A stretch of 12,328 nt of DNA from JAJUJL01 sp041736465 (GTDB taxonomy: Bacteria; Chloroflexota; Anaerolineae; Anaerolineales; UBA4823). The stretch lies in assembly GCA_041736465.1 (NCBI GenBank), contig JBGSTO010000610.1:1-12328 (forward strand), written 5' to 3'. The notes under the pieces were generated by a model that made no database searches, was not told where the DNA came from, and was given only the letters and a program-made list of their open reading frames with translations. Below are positions 1 through 6,544 of the stretch, in pieces (within the stretch, counting starts at the first letter, position 1; every line of letters begins with the position of its first letter). The position numbers and the translations under genes are program-made.

Positions 1-14
1 AAGCATGCCACATT

Positions 15-338
15 TTGAGATTAACCAGCGCCGTTTTCCACCCTCATAAGTGTGCGGCTTCCACCGAAACGGTGTGCGGCATGCGCCGTTTTGGTGTGCG
101 CCTTACTCCGTTTTACTGTGCGGCTTGCGCCGTTTTATGCACTCCGCTACAACACGGTCTTCATCTATCACAACGGCGCAGAATCATACTGCTATTCCTG
201 GTTTCCTTACTGGTCTGGATAGGAAGGTTTTTCAAAGTCGGTTGGGGTATACTGGTAACCGGGTTAGTGGTTACATCGGTAATAGCAAGGTGGTTTTTGA
301 CATATGAACATCCAGATGGGATGTTGCGCAAACCATAG
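15..338 (+). CDS. Possible small membrane protein or gene remnant
   Basis: An open frame of 107 codons runs through the tandem repeat and then encodes two hydrophobic stretches, roughly residues 57-72 and 76-96, the second beginning VGWGILVTGLVV. The first 40 or so residues are translated from the tandem repeat and look unlike a protein. If a real gene exists, its start probably lies downstream of the repeat at a non-ATG codon, or the original 5' end is lost. I see no convincing ribosome binding site and do not recognise a family. The stretch 1-403 holds nothing else that I can support. Confidence 0.22.
   Translation: MRLTSAVFHPHKCAASTETVCGMRRFGVRLTPFYCAACAVLCTPLQHGLHLSQRRRIILLFLVSLLVWIGRFFKVGWGILVTGLVVTSVIARWFLTYEHPDGMLRKP
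26..140. repeat. Imperfect 22-25 bp tandem repeat
   Basis: About four to five imperfect units with a 22-25 bp period follow one another. The clearest starts are at 50, 72, 94 and 118, with a partial unit near 26. The shared core is GTGTGCGGC followed by a variable triplet and GCGCCGTTTT. The first full unit differs most in its second half. I see no direct repeats of insertion-sequence type around it. Function is unknown. Confidence 0.6.
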
Positions 339-386
339 GTGTAGATCATAGGCTCAATTACATGTAAGTTCTTTAGAATCAAACAG

Positions 387-394
387 AAAGAGGA
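387..394 (+). promoter_or_regulatory. Ribosome binding site for the 404 gene
   Basis: The purine-rich AAAGAGGA ends nine bases before the ATG at 404 and supports that start. Confidence 0.6.
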
Positions 395-403
395 ACCAAA
401 ATC

Positions 404-895
404 ATGACTCCTGCGAGCAGCACACCCCTCGACAACCGCAATTCACTCCTTCGTTCCATCGCGCTTGGTGGAATGATTATCGGCATATTCCATTTGACAA
501 TCCAGTCATGGCTCGTTTTAAGTCTCATTCAAAAGAACCCATTTACTCTCCTAGAGCAATATGTAGCCAGCGGCGTATTGGGTAATGCCGCCTTCGAAGG
601 CGGCATTGCCACCGCACTGCTCGGTGTGTTCTTACACTTTTTCATAAGCTTTGCAACCGCTGGCGTTTTTATCCTGAGCGCCAGTCGAATTCCCCTCCTG
701 CGCCGCAATGCCATCGCTGGCTCGCTCCTCTATGGCTTTGGCGTATTCGTTGTAATGTACTTTATTGTACTGCCCCTGAGCGCGGCGCCACCGTTACCAG
801 CTCCAACCCTGCCATGGATCCTCGAGGCGAACCTGGAACATATCTTGCTTATCGGGTTGCCGCTAGGAATCCTCGTACGTCGCAAGGCCAGGTAA
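404..895 (+). CDS. Conserved four-helix membrane protein, function unknown
   Basis: The product is 163 aa, very hydrophobic, and should sit in the cytoplasmic membrane. Predicted helices are near residues 16-42, 66-92, 103-127 and 145-157. A short polar N-terminus precedes the first helix and the C-terminus is basic (RRKAR). From memory, the blocks ASGVLGNAAFEGG and LLYGFGVFVVMYFIVLPLSA match a family of uncharacterised bacterial membrane proteins of similar length, so the gene appears full length. The start is supported by AAAGAGGA nine bases upstream. The stop codon overlaps the left arm of a hairpin that could end transcription. No enzymatic motif is visible, so I assign no function. Confidence 0.8.
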   Translation: MTPASSTPLDNRNSLLRSIALGGMIIGIFHLTIQSWLVLSLIQKNPFTLLEQYVASGVLGNAAFEGGIATALLGVFLHFFISFATAGVFILSASRIPLLRRNAIAGSLLYGFGVFVVMYFIVLPLSAAPPLPAPTLPWILEANLEHILLIGLPLGILVRRKAR

Positions 896-941
896 ACCGC
901 CGAAAGTGATTAGAATAACTAGGCAATCAAATTGGCGGTTT
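894..941 (+). terminator. Hairpin overlapping the stop codon, terminator-like
   Basis: AAACCGCC (894-901) pairs perfectly with GGCGGTTT (934-941). Inside, TGATT can pair with AATCA. The left arm includes the last two bases of the TAA of the upstream gene. A real T-run is lacking after the stem, so it may act in transcript stability rather than as a strong intrinsic terminator. Confidence 0.4.
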
Positions 942-949
942 ACTCCAGG

Positions 950-998
950 GTTTCGCCGGTGTTCGTTAGCACTTTTGCATAAACACTTCCGGCGAAAC
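950..998. repeat. Ten-base-pair inverted repeat
   Basis: GTTTCGCCGG (950-959) and CCGGCGAAAC (989-998) are perfect reverse complements, and the inner TGTT and AACA can extend the stem past a small bulge. It lies nine bases after the hairpin at 894-941. No T-run follows. It could be a bidirectional stem-loop or a REP-like element. Confidence 0.45.
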
Positions 999-1128
999 AC
1001 CTATCACCAATAACTTAATTCCGGTGCAGGTGAAACAGGTGCTCTGCGATCCAAGGCCAGGGAAGTATCGGTTTGCAGGAGTAGAATACCAACTGCAGGC
1101 TGAATTGGCTGGACGTACGGACCATTTT

Positions 1129-1647
1129 ATGAAAAGAATTCGTCCATGCTCCGAAGGGGACCTCGCTGCGCTGCAGGCAATCGCCTACGAAACCTATGAC
1201 CAAACCTTCCGCCCAATGAATGCTGCCGCGACCATCGACAGCTATCTGCAAGAAGCCTTCACCTCCGAAAAGCTGCTGGCAGAGCTGAAGAATCCGGACT
1301 CCGCATTTTATTTCTTGCAAATCGACGATGGCGTGGTGGGCTACCTGAAACTGAATGAAGCCGAGGCGCAAACAGATCTCCACGATCCACAAGGATTAGA
1401 GATCGAAAGGATCTACGTACGCCAGCAATACCAGGGAAATGGGTATGGCAGGCAATTGCTCGAATTTGCCCTGGAAAAGGCCAGGTCGCTGAATAAGAAA
1501 TTTGCCTGGTTAGGAGTCTGGGAAAAGAATACTGCGGCGATCGCATTTTGCAGCAAGCTGGGCTTTCAACCGGCGGGAAAGCACACATTCAGAATGGGCG
1601 ATGAGCTGCAAACTGACTACATCATGAAGAAAGCACTGCTACCTTAG
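1129..1647 (+). CDS. paiA: GNAT-family N-acetyltransferase, PaiA-like
   Basis: The 172-aa product should transfer an acetyl group from acetyl-CoA to an amine. In Bacillus, PaiA acts on spermidine and spermine. The GNAT acetyl-CoA loop is seen at residues 102-107 (QGNGYG), preceded by the strand LEIERIYV (90-97). The following blocks are WLGVWEKN (127-134) and AIAFCSKLGF (137-146), then HTFRMGDELQTDYIM near the C-terminus, which I associate with the PaiA subgroup. The frame is open back to a GTG at 1024. The extra 35 residues do not resemble GNAT proteins, and the 172-aa length fits PaiA, so I place the start at ATG 1129. The ribosome binding site is weak. The native substrate is not certain. 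The protease gene starts 24 bases downstream and may be cotranscribed. Confidence 0.82.
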   Translation: MKRIRPCSEGDLAALQAIAYETYDQTFRPMNAAATIDSYLQEAFTSEKLLAELKNPDSAFYFLQIDDGVVGYLKLNEAEAQTDLHDPQGLEIERIYVRQQYQGNGYGRQLLEFALEKARSLNKKFAWLGVWEKNTAAIAFCSKLGFQPAGKHTFRMGDELQTDYIMKKALLP

Positions 1648-1659
1648 TGTGGTACAAAC

Positions 1660-1665
1660 AAGGAG
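1660..1665 (+). promoter_or_regulatory. Ribosome binding site fixing a TTG start
   Basis: AAGGAG ends six bases before TTG 1672. No in-frame ATG sits nearby at a suitable distance, so this site decides the start of the protease gene. Confidence 0.65.
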
Positions 1666-1671
1666 CCTCCA

Positions 1672-2460
1672 TTGAAGCCACTCAATCTCTTTCTGCTGTT
1701 GACCTTCGTACTGTTCATCGCCGGTTTCGGCATCACGGGTATTCTGATCTCCACCGGCAGTCCGAACTACCTGGTCGTGCTCGCCCAAATTCTGATGGCA
1801 TGGACGCCGACCGCGGCTTTTGCCATCGTCCACCGCAGGGTGGACCCAGGTAGGTCTCTCTGGCGCTACATTGCGGACCGGTTTGCGACACCCATCAGGC
1901 TGCTGCCCCTGCTGGCATCGCTGCTGATTCCGGTGGCTGCGACCATCGTCGTCTGGATTGGTTATTCACTGGCCACCGGAAAGGCGCTGTTTGATCTGGT
2001 GGCGGATATATCGGTCGCCTCGCTGCTGGTCATGTTCTTCGACAGCCTCATCCGAGGCCCGCTTGGCGAGGAGCTTGGGTGGCGCGGCTACTTGCAGCTC
2101 GAGCTGAACAAGCGCTTCTCCCTGCTCAAGTCGTCGCTGATCGTTGGCGCGATCTGGGGGGTGTGGCACCTGCCGCTGTGGTTCGTGTCCGGTTTTCAGG
2201 GCGCCAACCTGCTGCTGTATATCCTGTTCTTCATGCTTGGGCTGGTGGCTTTCTCGGTGATCATCGGGGAGGTATACGCTCGCGGCGGGAATTTGCTGTA
2301 TGCGATCCTGCTGCACCAGATGCTCAACTTCGCCGGCAGGCTGCTGGAGGTAGACGAGCTGGTTGCGCTGGGAGGGGTCAGCGCGGTGTATGTCGTCATC
2401 GCACTGGTGATCGGTGTGAGGTCGTCGAGGTCGATGCGCGCAGCAGCCGCTGCGATGTGA
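1672..2460 (+). CDS. CPBP-family (Abi/CAAX) intramembrane metalloprotease
   Basis: The 262-aa product has many hydrophobic helices and the hallmarks of the CPBP (Abi, PF02517-type) family. These are motif 1 GEELGWRGYL with the EExxxR residues E133, E134 and R138; motif 2 WGVWHLPLW with H166; and motif 3 LLHQMLN with H215 and N219. In this family the glutamates and histidines bind metal inside the membrane and cleave membrane-embedded substrates. Members serve in prenyl-protein processing, bacteriocin self-immunity or signalling. The substrate here cannot be inferred. Translation starts at TTG 1672 behind a good AAGGAG. The gene is clearly richer in GC than the genes at 3874-7585. It follows the acetyltransferase by 24 bases. 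All catalytic residues are present, so it should be active. Confidence 0.9.
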   Translation: MKPLNLFLLLTFVLFIAGFGITGILISTGSPNYLVVLAQILMAWTPTAAFAIVHRRVDPGRSLWRYIADRFATPIRLLPLLASLLIPVAATIVVWIGYSLATGKALFDLVADISVASLLVMFFDSLIRGPLGEELGWRGYLQLELNKRFSLLKSSLIVGAIWGVWHLPLWFVSGFQGANLLLYILFFMLGLVAFSVIIGEVYARGGNLLYAILLHQMLNFAGRLLEVDELVALGGVSAVYVVIALVIGVRSSRSMRAAAAAM

Positions 2461-2467
2461 TGGTTTA

Positions 2468-2645
2468 GTCCAACTGTCTCTCGAGTAACGGCGTCATCTT
2501 CGCCCCGATGGGGTAGGTTTACATTTACTCCGAATGCGGTGTGGGCCAGTGCGGTTTGCCGCGTTCAGCAGATCTACGGCTTGTGCTAAAGTTCTCATTT
2601 TGTTATACAATTAATTTAGCTCCACAGCACCTTATTCCGTTGGGC
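2468..2645 (+). repeat. Weak candidate attC-like site
   Basis: GTCCAAC (2468-2474) fits RYYYAAC and GTTGGGC (2639-2645) fits GTTRRRY, with the next gene starting 24 bases later. The right end (CACCTTATTCC before the core) resembles the same position in the better sites at 5318 and 6301. The 178 bp length is above the 125-130 bp of the clear members, and internal pairing is poor. A promoter-like repeat lies inside it. Confidence 0.25.
2581..2611 (+). promoter_or_regulatory. Sigma-70-like promoter within a repeated element
   Basis: TTGTGC (2581-2586), a 17-base spacer and TATACA (2604-2609, reading on as TATACAAT) form a plausible promoter for the lipoprotein gene at 2670. The surrounding 52 bases (2569-2620) match 3679-3730 at 37 positions without gaps, including both hexamers. 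Confidence 0.5.
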
Positions 2646-2669
2646 AGCTAGCACTATTTTGGCGGGTGT

Positions 2670-3176
2670 ATGATGTGTATTTCAAATTGCAGGCGTGCCT
2701 GGTGGGTAATTTTTGTCTGCGTAGCTCTGGCAGGATGTGCCCCAAACCCGGCTACAACGGATGCTCCACAATTATCAGGCGACCCTCTCGCCATTCAGAA
2801 CGAGGGCTACATTTGTTTTCGCGAGTATGATGACGCGTTGCATGTGGAAGGATATTTCATTCCCAAAGGCTGCTTTTCCAGCAGCTGCACAAGACCAATC
2901 CAGCAATCAGTCGATATCAAGGTTGATACAACACGCTTCACAATTCGATTCAACACACTGTTTGTGGTGATTGACCCATTTGCTGCACAAGGATTAGAAC
3001 GCGGCAGCTACGCCTGCACGGAAGACTGTGCCGGTGCAGGAATCATTAAATTTGTGATTGGCGACGTTGACAGGGGAACTTACGCGGTCTGGTTGGGTGA
3101 GCGCAATCTAGGCCAGATAAGTTTTCCGCCTGATACGATCACAGGGCGGGATATATGTTTCGGCGAGCAGTGGTAG
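2670..3176 (+). CDS. Putative lipoprotein, function unknown
   Basis: The 168-aa product starts with a basic, then hydrophobic signal segment (residues 8-20) ending in the lipobox LAGC, with C23 as the acylation site, so it should be membrane-anchored outside the cytoplasm. After C23 comes a Pro/Thr-rich linker (24-40). A compact domain follows with several cysteines, including GCFSSSC and ACTEDCAG, that could form disulfides. The domain looks rich in beta strands, but I do not recognise a family. ATG codons occur at 2670 and 2673; either gives a good signal peptide. A promoter-like sequence lies about 60 bases upstream. The ribosome binding site is not obvious. Confidence 0.72.
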   Translation: MMCISNCRRAWWVIFVCVALAGCAPNPATTDAPQLSGDPLAIQNEGYICFREYDDALHVEGYFIPKGCFSSSCTRPIQQSVDIKVDTTRFTIRFNTLFVVIDPFAAQGLERGSYACTEDCAGAGIIKFVIGDVDRGTYAVWLGERNLGQISFPPDTITGRDICFGEQW

Positions 3177-3223
3177 GGATACCGCTAAAGTGGTAAAGTA
3201 TCTAAAAAAAGGTTGCCGAAAGC

Positions 3224-3484
3224 ATGATAAAACACGCCAGGCCACAATTAACCGCCGCGATTCTGGATGCAGTTGATAACCAACTGCGCGATTTGAACCC
3301 GCCGGAGACAAAGGAAACCTATGACCGCCTGCTCGCCAGCGGTATCTCGGATAAAGAAGCCCGCCGTTTGATCGCGGTCGCGCTTTCTTCGGTAATGTAC
3401 GCGATGTTGAAATATAAACGGAGCTACGATCCGCAAAGCTACATCGCCTCCTTACGAAAGCTGCCGGCGCTTCCCTGGGATTAG
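3224..3484 (+). CDS. Short conserved helical protein, function unknown
   Basis: The 86-aa product is predicted to be all alpha-helical and soluble. It contains a block NPPETKETYDRLLASG followed by a SxxEARRLIAVAL helix and a YxPQSYIASLRKL end. I recall similar short conserved proteins with the pattern NPPE, RLL..G, EA, I..AL..Y in several phyla, and part of DUF1841-like proteins looks alike, but I cannot assign a family firmly. It starts 47 bases after the lipoprotein gene. The ribosome binding site is weak (AAAAAAAGG about ten bases upstream). No enzymatic motif is visible. Confidence 0.68.
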   Translation: MIKHARPQLTAAILDAVDNQLRDLNPPETKETYDRLLASGISDKEARRLIAVALSSVMYAMLKYKRSYDPQSYIASLRKLPALPWD

Positions 3485-3873
3485 CTCAGGGCACAGGTAT
3501 GCTGTTGCCGGGTCAATGCCTGACCACCCCAGATAGAACCAAATGTAATTACCATGTGGTGTAAGTCAGCCTGCTGGCGTGGGGCTTTGGGGTAGGGTAG
3601 AAATGCTGGGTTGCGCGGCGGCGCATTTGTTACTGCTCGTCTCCGGATAGGAAATATTGATCTGATTGCCTCTTTCACCAGATCTCCGCCTTGTGACAGC
3701 CGACTTTTTTTGTTGTACAATCAATACAGCCCGGTGCAGTGGCTAAAACGGCCCGGGCGGGCAAAGACCGCCCGCTCAACTCGGAAGGATGTGGTGGCGC
3801 GTTGAATACAGCTGCGACATTGGTACTGACTGCCACATCAATCCTTAATCGTTGGCTTGCCATTCAATAACCG
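3485..3873. other. Gene-free stretch of 389 bases
   Basis: I see no convincing coding frame here. The stretch holds small stem-loops (GGTCA and TGACC at about 3510-3524), the promoter-like repeat at 3679-3730 and a GC-rich hairpin near 3756-3774 (GGGCGG and CCGCCC). An RYYYAAC-like GCTCAAC (3774-3780) and a GTTRRRY-like GTTGAAT (3801-3807) lie too close together to be a convincing attC. Confidence 0.5.
3691..3721 (+). promoter_or_regulatory. Second copy of the promoter-like repeat
   Basis: TTGTGA (3691-3696), a 17-base spacer and TGTACA (3714-3719, reading on as TGTACAAT) occupy the same positions as in the copy at 2581-2611. The 52-base block 3679-3730 aligns to 2569-2620 without gaps. It could drive the gene at 3874. 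Confidence 0.4.
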
Positions 3874-4410
3874 ATGATCGATTTATTGATCTGGAAAGAG
3901 AAATTAGAGCAAGATGTCCGTATCTTGCGAAAAAGGCTTAATCAACGTCGCTGGACGGAGAGGTCAGTTGTTTTATTTGAACGAGACTTGATGTTAACTT
4001 TCTTCGGCATTCGAGCGCTGATCGAAGCTGGAAAACTGACTGACAGAACCAGTCACAGAGAATACAACTTCGTTACCTATCCCAGCAAGGGAATGATCGT
4101 TGACGACTTCACAAAATCCAATATTGATGAAGTTTTCGACTTTTATTCGGGAATAGAGAAGAAGTTGTCTCTTAAATTGCTTACTCATCAGTTTGTTCAT
4201 GCGTATGTCGTTTTCACTGAATTCTCGGAAGGAGGCAATGTCATTGGAGTTTTGTTATGCTCTGATCGGGAAAAGTATAATGTTCTTATACAAATTCCCA
4301 TCAGTCTGGCAATTGAGATTATTGAGGGTGTGATTGCTGACGAAATACAATCAGAACAATTCGAACGTAGTGATAAAAGTGGTGAATTACGAAAAACTAA
4401 AATCCTTTAA
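3874..4410 (+). CDS. Hypothetical cassette protein, 178 aa
   Basis: The product is soluble and mixed alpha/beta. An N-terminal charged helical segment (residues 5-30) contains RRWTERSV, then comes LTFFGIRALIEAGKL (41-55), a polar middle and a segment KLLTHQFVHAYVVF (about 100-113). I have seen proteins with the same order of WTER, an RxLIE helix and a hydrophobic QFVHAY-like block annotated only as hypothetical in mobile regions. I do not know the function. The gene is AT-richer than the genes to its left. No ribosome binding site precedes ATG 3874, so it may be poorly or leaderlessly translated. An attC-like element follows about 30 bases after its stop. Confidence 0.7.
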   Translation: MIDLLIWKEKLEQDVRILRKRLNQRRWTERSVVLFERDLMLTFFGIRALIEAGKLTDRTSHREYNFVTYPSKGMIVDDFTKSNIDEVFDFYSGIEKKLSLKLLTHQFVHAYVVFTEFSEGGNVIGVLLCSDREKYNVLIQIPISLAIEIIEGVIADEIQSEQFERSDKSGELRKTKIL

Positions 4411-4441
4411 GTCGTTCATCGAGTCCTGTATTTATAAAGGC

Positions 4442-4570
4442 AGGCAACACCACATGTTGTTGACAGGTGGGATTCGACGTGATCTATAAGTTTCTTCCGG
4501 CTTTGGGATTATACTGCTCCTGGGTCGGGCCTGTTCTCGCCCACTTGCGGCTAACGCAATCGTAATGGGC
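4442..4570 (+). repeat. Candidate attC-like site, degenerate
   Basis: This 129-bp element lies between the stop at 4410 and the start at 4575. Its left end (GGCAACACC, then GTTGACAGG and GGGATT) and its centre (TTCTTCCGGCTTTGGGATTA, then TACTGCTCC) align with the element at 5318-5447. The right end GGCTAACGCAA matches the same position in the element at 8444. The terminal boxes are degenerate (AGGCAAC on the left, ATGGGC on the right), so it may be inactive. Confidence 0.4.
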
Positions 4571-4574
4571 ACGA

Positions 4575-5306
4575 ATGCTTTTCAAGGACCCTAAAATGAG
4601 AACGGATTTGGGAAGAGTTGAACGAGCGATTGAACAAAGCAAAAAAGAATTGGAGCAGGCAACTTCGGAAGAACAATTCCAGACTATCGGTTTGCTATGC
4701 CGCGAAGCTATAGTCTCATTAGCCCAGGCTGTCTACGACGCCAACATTCACTTGCCCGTCGACGGGATCATTCCAAGTAACAGTGATGCAAAACGCATGC
4801 TTGAAGCATACTTGCAACATGAACTTCAAGGGTCATCGAATGAAGCTGCACGTAAATTTGCTAAGTCTGCGTTGGATTTAGCAAATGATCTCCAACACAG
4901 ACGAACAGCATCATTTCGTGACGCAGCCATGTGTGTCGAAGCAACTGACGCATTATTAAGAGTAGTCGCGCTAATATCTGGCAGTTCGGTTGTCTCAGGA
5001 GAAGAAAAGTTGTTTTCGAAAATTCGATCCCTGATGCCTGAACTGATCGCGGAAATGAGCGCTGATCTAAAAGGTGATTCTCTCAAACGCGAATTCTTTA
5101 TTATCGGCAAGCATTGGGTAATGAATTTTCCAGAGAAGCATCTTGTGTATTACTTTGAGGAGCACAAGGATCTTCAAAGTAAAATTCAAATCCTTGAAAA
5201 CAATGGTCTAGTGATTGATGTCACACGAGGCAACGCAAAGAGATACCGATTGATGGAAGAATTCGCAGAATATCTTATTGCTTTGCCCGAGGCCGATTTA
5301 GAGTGA
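4575..5306 (+). CDS. Alpha-helical protein with C-terminal winged-helix-like domain
   Basis: The product is 243 aa. Residues 1-135 are almost all helical, with LLCREAIVSLAQAVYD (39-54), PSNSDAKRMLEAYL and a closing LQHRRTASFRDAAMC. From memory this N-terminal module occurs fused to or near different effector domains in defence-like loci, but I cannot give it a Pfam name. Residues 165-235 look like a winged helix: EKHLVYYFEEH, then a helix QSKIQILENNGLVIDV and a strand-turn-strand RGNAKRYRLM. It may be a regulator or an accessory defence protein. ATG 4596, with AAGGA seven bases upstream, is an alternative start. I keep 4575 because remembered homologues begin MLFxDPxxRxDL. It ends 11 bases before an attC-like site. 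Confidence 0.72.
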   Translation: MLFKDPKMRTDLGRVERAIEQSKKELEQATSEEQFQTIGLLCREAIVSLAQAVYDANIHLPVDGIIPSNSDAKRMLEAYLQHELQGSSNEAARKFAKSALDLANDLQHRRTASFRDAAMCVEATDALLRVVALISGSSVVSGEEKLFSKIRSLMPELIAEMSADLKGDSLKREFFIIGKHWVMNFPEKHLVYYFEEHKDLQSKIQILENNGLVIDVTRGNAKRYRLMEEFAEYLIALPEADLE

Positions 5307-5317
5307 TTGAGGGGTGC

Positions 5318-5447
5318 GCCGAACAAAGCGTGCACTTGGCGCAGGGGATTTTGCGACATCTTCGAGCATTTTTCTGGCGTCAGGTTAATACTGCTCTCAA
5401 GCGTTGTCCGCGTTCCGCCCCGCCGCCAGTAATGCCAACCGTTGGGC
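5318..5447 (+). repeat. attC-like recombination site (candidate)
   Basis: The element is 130 bp. It starts with GCCGAAC (5318-5324, one mismatch to RYYYAAC) and ends with GTTGGGC (5441-5447, a perfect GTTRRRY). The flanks pair: GTGCGC before the left box with GCGCAC after the right box. Internally TTGGCGCAGGG pairs imperfectly with CCCGCCGCCAG, as the L boxes of attC do. It lies between a stop at 5306 and a start at 5467. Confidence 0.58.
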
Positions 5448-5466
5448 CGCGCACTGGAGATGAATA

Positions 5467-6306
5467 ATGGCCAAACGACAAAGGCGAAAGCATCCCAAAA
5501 TTGACCAGCAAGCACGTTCATTTCAGGTGAGTCCCAAGAATAAGCCAGAAATCATAGATTATTATTTAACTAGCCCGGACGGGAAAACTTGGATAAAACA
5601 TCCAGGCAGTATTACTGCGCTGATATCCGGCTTTAAGCCAGAAGATCTTGATGAAGAGATTATGTCTATCATTAATCCAATATTTGAATTTTCAAATCAG
5701 AGGCAGAATCGGAAATTTAGCGAAAAGATAGTAGACTGTCGGCACAAATTACACGCTGTGCGATACCATCTTCGCACCTTGAAAAGTGAGATTGTCGATA
5801 GAGTGAAGGAATTTGAGAGGAGTTATTCGGCGGGATCGGGCATCGCGATAGAGCTTAATAATCCTCGCTTAGTCTACGAGACTGAGGCTTTCTTATTTCA
5901 AGTCAAGAGCAGTTTGGATATACTTACACAGGCTCTCGGTTGTGTCGTGCCACCTCTTCGATCAAATCATTCCTTTAAGAGCAAAACGGTTGCAGGCGTA
6001 GAAGTAATTGGCGGGAAAGTAGTCGATGCCCTGATGAATAATGGCTTTGAGGATATGGGAGCATTGTTCGAGTTGCACCGGATCAAGTGGATACAGGACC
6101 TAGTTGAAATGCGAGACACTATAACCCATTACAGTCGCCTCCGCCAATTCCATTGCTTTATTGAAGAACCTTACATGGGAGGCCGAAATGTCTCAATTCA
6201 CTATCCCACGATGCCATCGGGCATTCGTGTTGATCATTATTGTCAGGAGTCCTACACTAATCTACTCAACCTCTACAAGTCTGTCTTCGCAATCGTAAAA
6301 GCCTAA
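5467..6306 (+). CDS. HEPN-like protein, candidate defence effector
   Basis: The 279-aa product has a basic N-terminus (RQRRKHPK), a short alpha/beta segment with YYLTSPDGKTWIKHPG (32-47), a long helical core (80-230) and a beta-rich end. The helix at 208-222 carries MRDTITHY, an Rx4H motif (R216, H221) with aspartate after the arginine. This is the signature of HEPN domains, many of which are RNases in toxin and abortive-infection systems. The preceding helix ETEAFLFQVKSSLDILTQAL (138-157) is also typical of HEPN-like folds. I infer a HEPN-type domain. RNase activity is unproven. TGGAGA six bases upstream supports ATG 5467. The TAA stop is inside the GCCTAAC box of the next attC-like site, as in integron cassettes. 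Confidence 0.75.
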   Translation: MAKRQRRKHPKIDQQARSFQVSPKNKPEIIDYYLTSPDGKTWIKHPGSITALISGFKPEDLDEEIMSIINPIFEFSNQRQNRKFSEKIVDCRHKLHAVRYHLRTLKSEIVDRVKEFERSYSAGSGIAIELNNPRLVYETEAFLFQVKSSLDILTQALGCVVPPLRSNHSFKSKTVAGVEVIGGKVVDALMNNGFEDMGALFELHRIKWIQDLVEMRDTITHYSRLRQFHCFIEEPYMGGRNVSIHYPTMPSGIRVDHYCQESYTNLLNLYKSVFAIVKA

Positions 6307-6425
6307 CACGACGTGAAGCTGACGTTTGGGAATCAGGCGCGATTTGGCGATCTCTGTGCCGAGGTAGAATTCTGACGAGTCATGTTCCCCGTCCGCACCA
6401 CCGCCACTTACGCTTGTCGTTGGGT
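6301..6425 (+). repeat. attC-like recombination site (best candidate)
   Basis: This 125-bp element has two canonical ends: GCCTAAC (6301-6307, fits RYYYAAC) and GTTGGGT (6419-6425, fits GTTRRRY). After the left box comes GTGAAGCTGACG, which resembles the AAGCCGAC L box of the known aadA1 attC. Before the right box, GCCACTTACG corresponds to the opposite L box. The upstream stop codon lies inside the left box. The centre aligns with the elements at 4442 and 5318. Confidence 0.65.
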
Positions 6426-6431
6426 GGTTCA

Positions 6432-6458
6432 AATATCTATCAAAATACAATAGATATT
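6432..6458. promoter_or_regulatory. Perfect 9-bp inverted repeat upstream of the TIR gene
   Basis: AATATCTAT (6432-6440) and ATAGATATT (6450-6458) are perfect reverse complements around a 9-base spacer. The repeat sits just after the attC-like core and before the TIR gene. It is AT-rich, so it could be an operator or lie in the promoter. I cannot tell which. Confidence 0.4.
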
Positions 6459-6536
6459 AAGATTAGTGAAGATTGTGTTTATTGGTCGGGTTACTGGAAG
6501 ATCATCTATTAATTGCACTAGCAGACACAGAGCTGC

Positions 6537-6541
6537 GAGGA
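6537..6541 (+). promoter_or_regulatory. Ribosome binding site deciding the TIR gene start
   Basis: GAGGA ends three bases before ATG 6545 and favours this start over the ATG at 6473, which has no such site. Confidence 0.5.
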
Positions 6542-6544
6542 ATC

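Noticed and set aside
1024..1128. GTG-started N-terminal extension of the acetyltransferase
   Set aside because: The extra 35 residues do not resemble GNAT proteins, and the 172-aa form from ATG 1129 has the usual family length.
1966..2316. Long open frame on the minus strand inside the protease gene
   Set aside because: It is a shadow of a strongly supported GC-rich gene with complete catalytic motifs, and its peptide is a low-complexity mix of Gln, His and Arg.
3476..3500. A GGGATTAGCTCAG string that resembles the start of a tRNA gene
   Set aside because: It overlaps the end of the 3224 gene, and no matching acceptor, anticodon or T arm follows within 80 bases.
3481..3720. Minus-strand 79-codon frame in the gene-free stretch
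   Set aside because: The peptide has no recognisable features and the frame runs over a promoter-like repeat and several hairpins.
3774..3807. GCTCAAC and GTTGAAT as a very short attC site
   Set aside because: They are only 34 bases apart end to end, with no L-box pairing and no likeness to the other elements.
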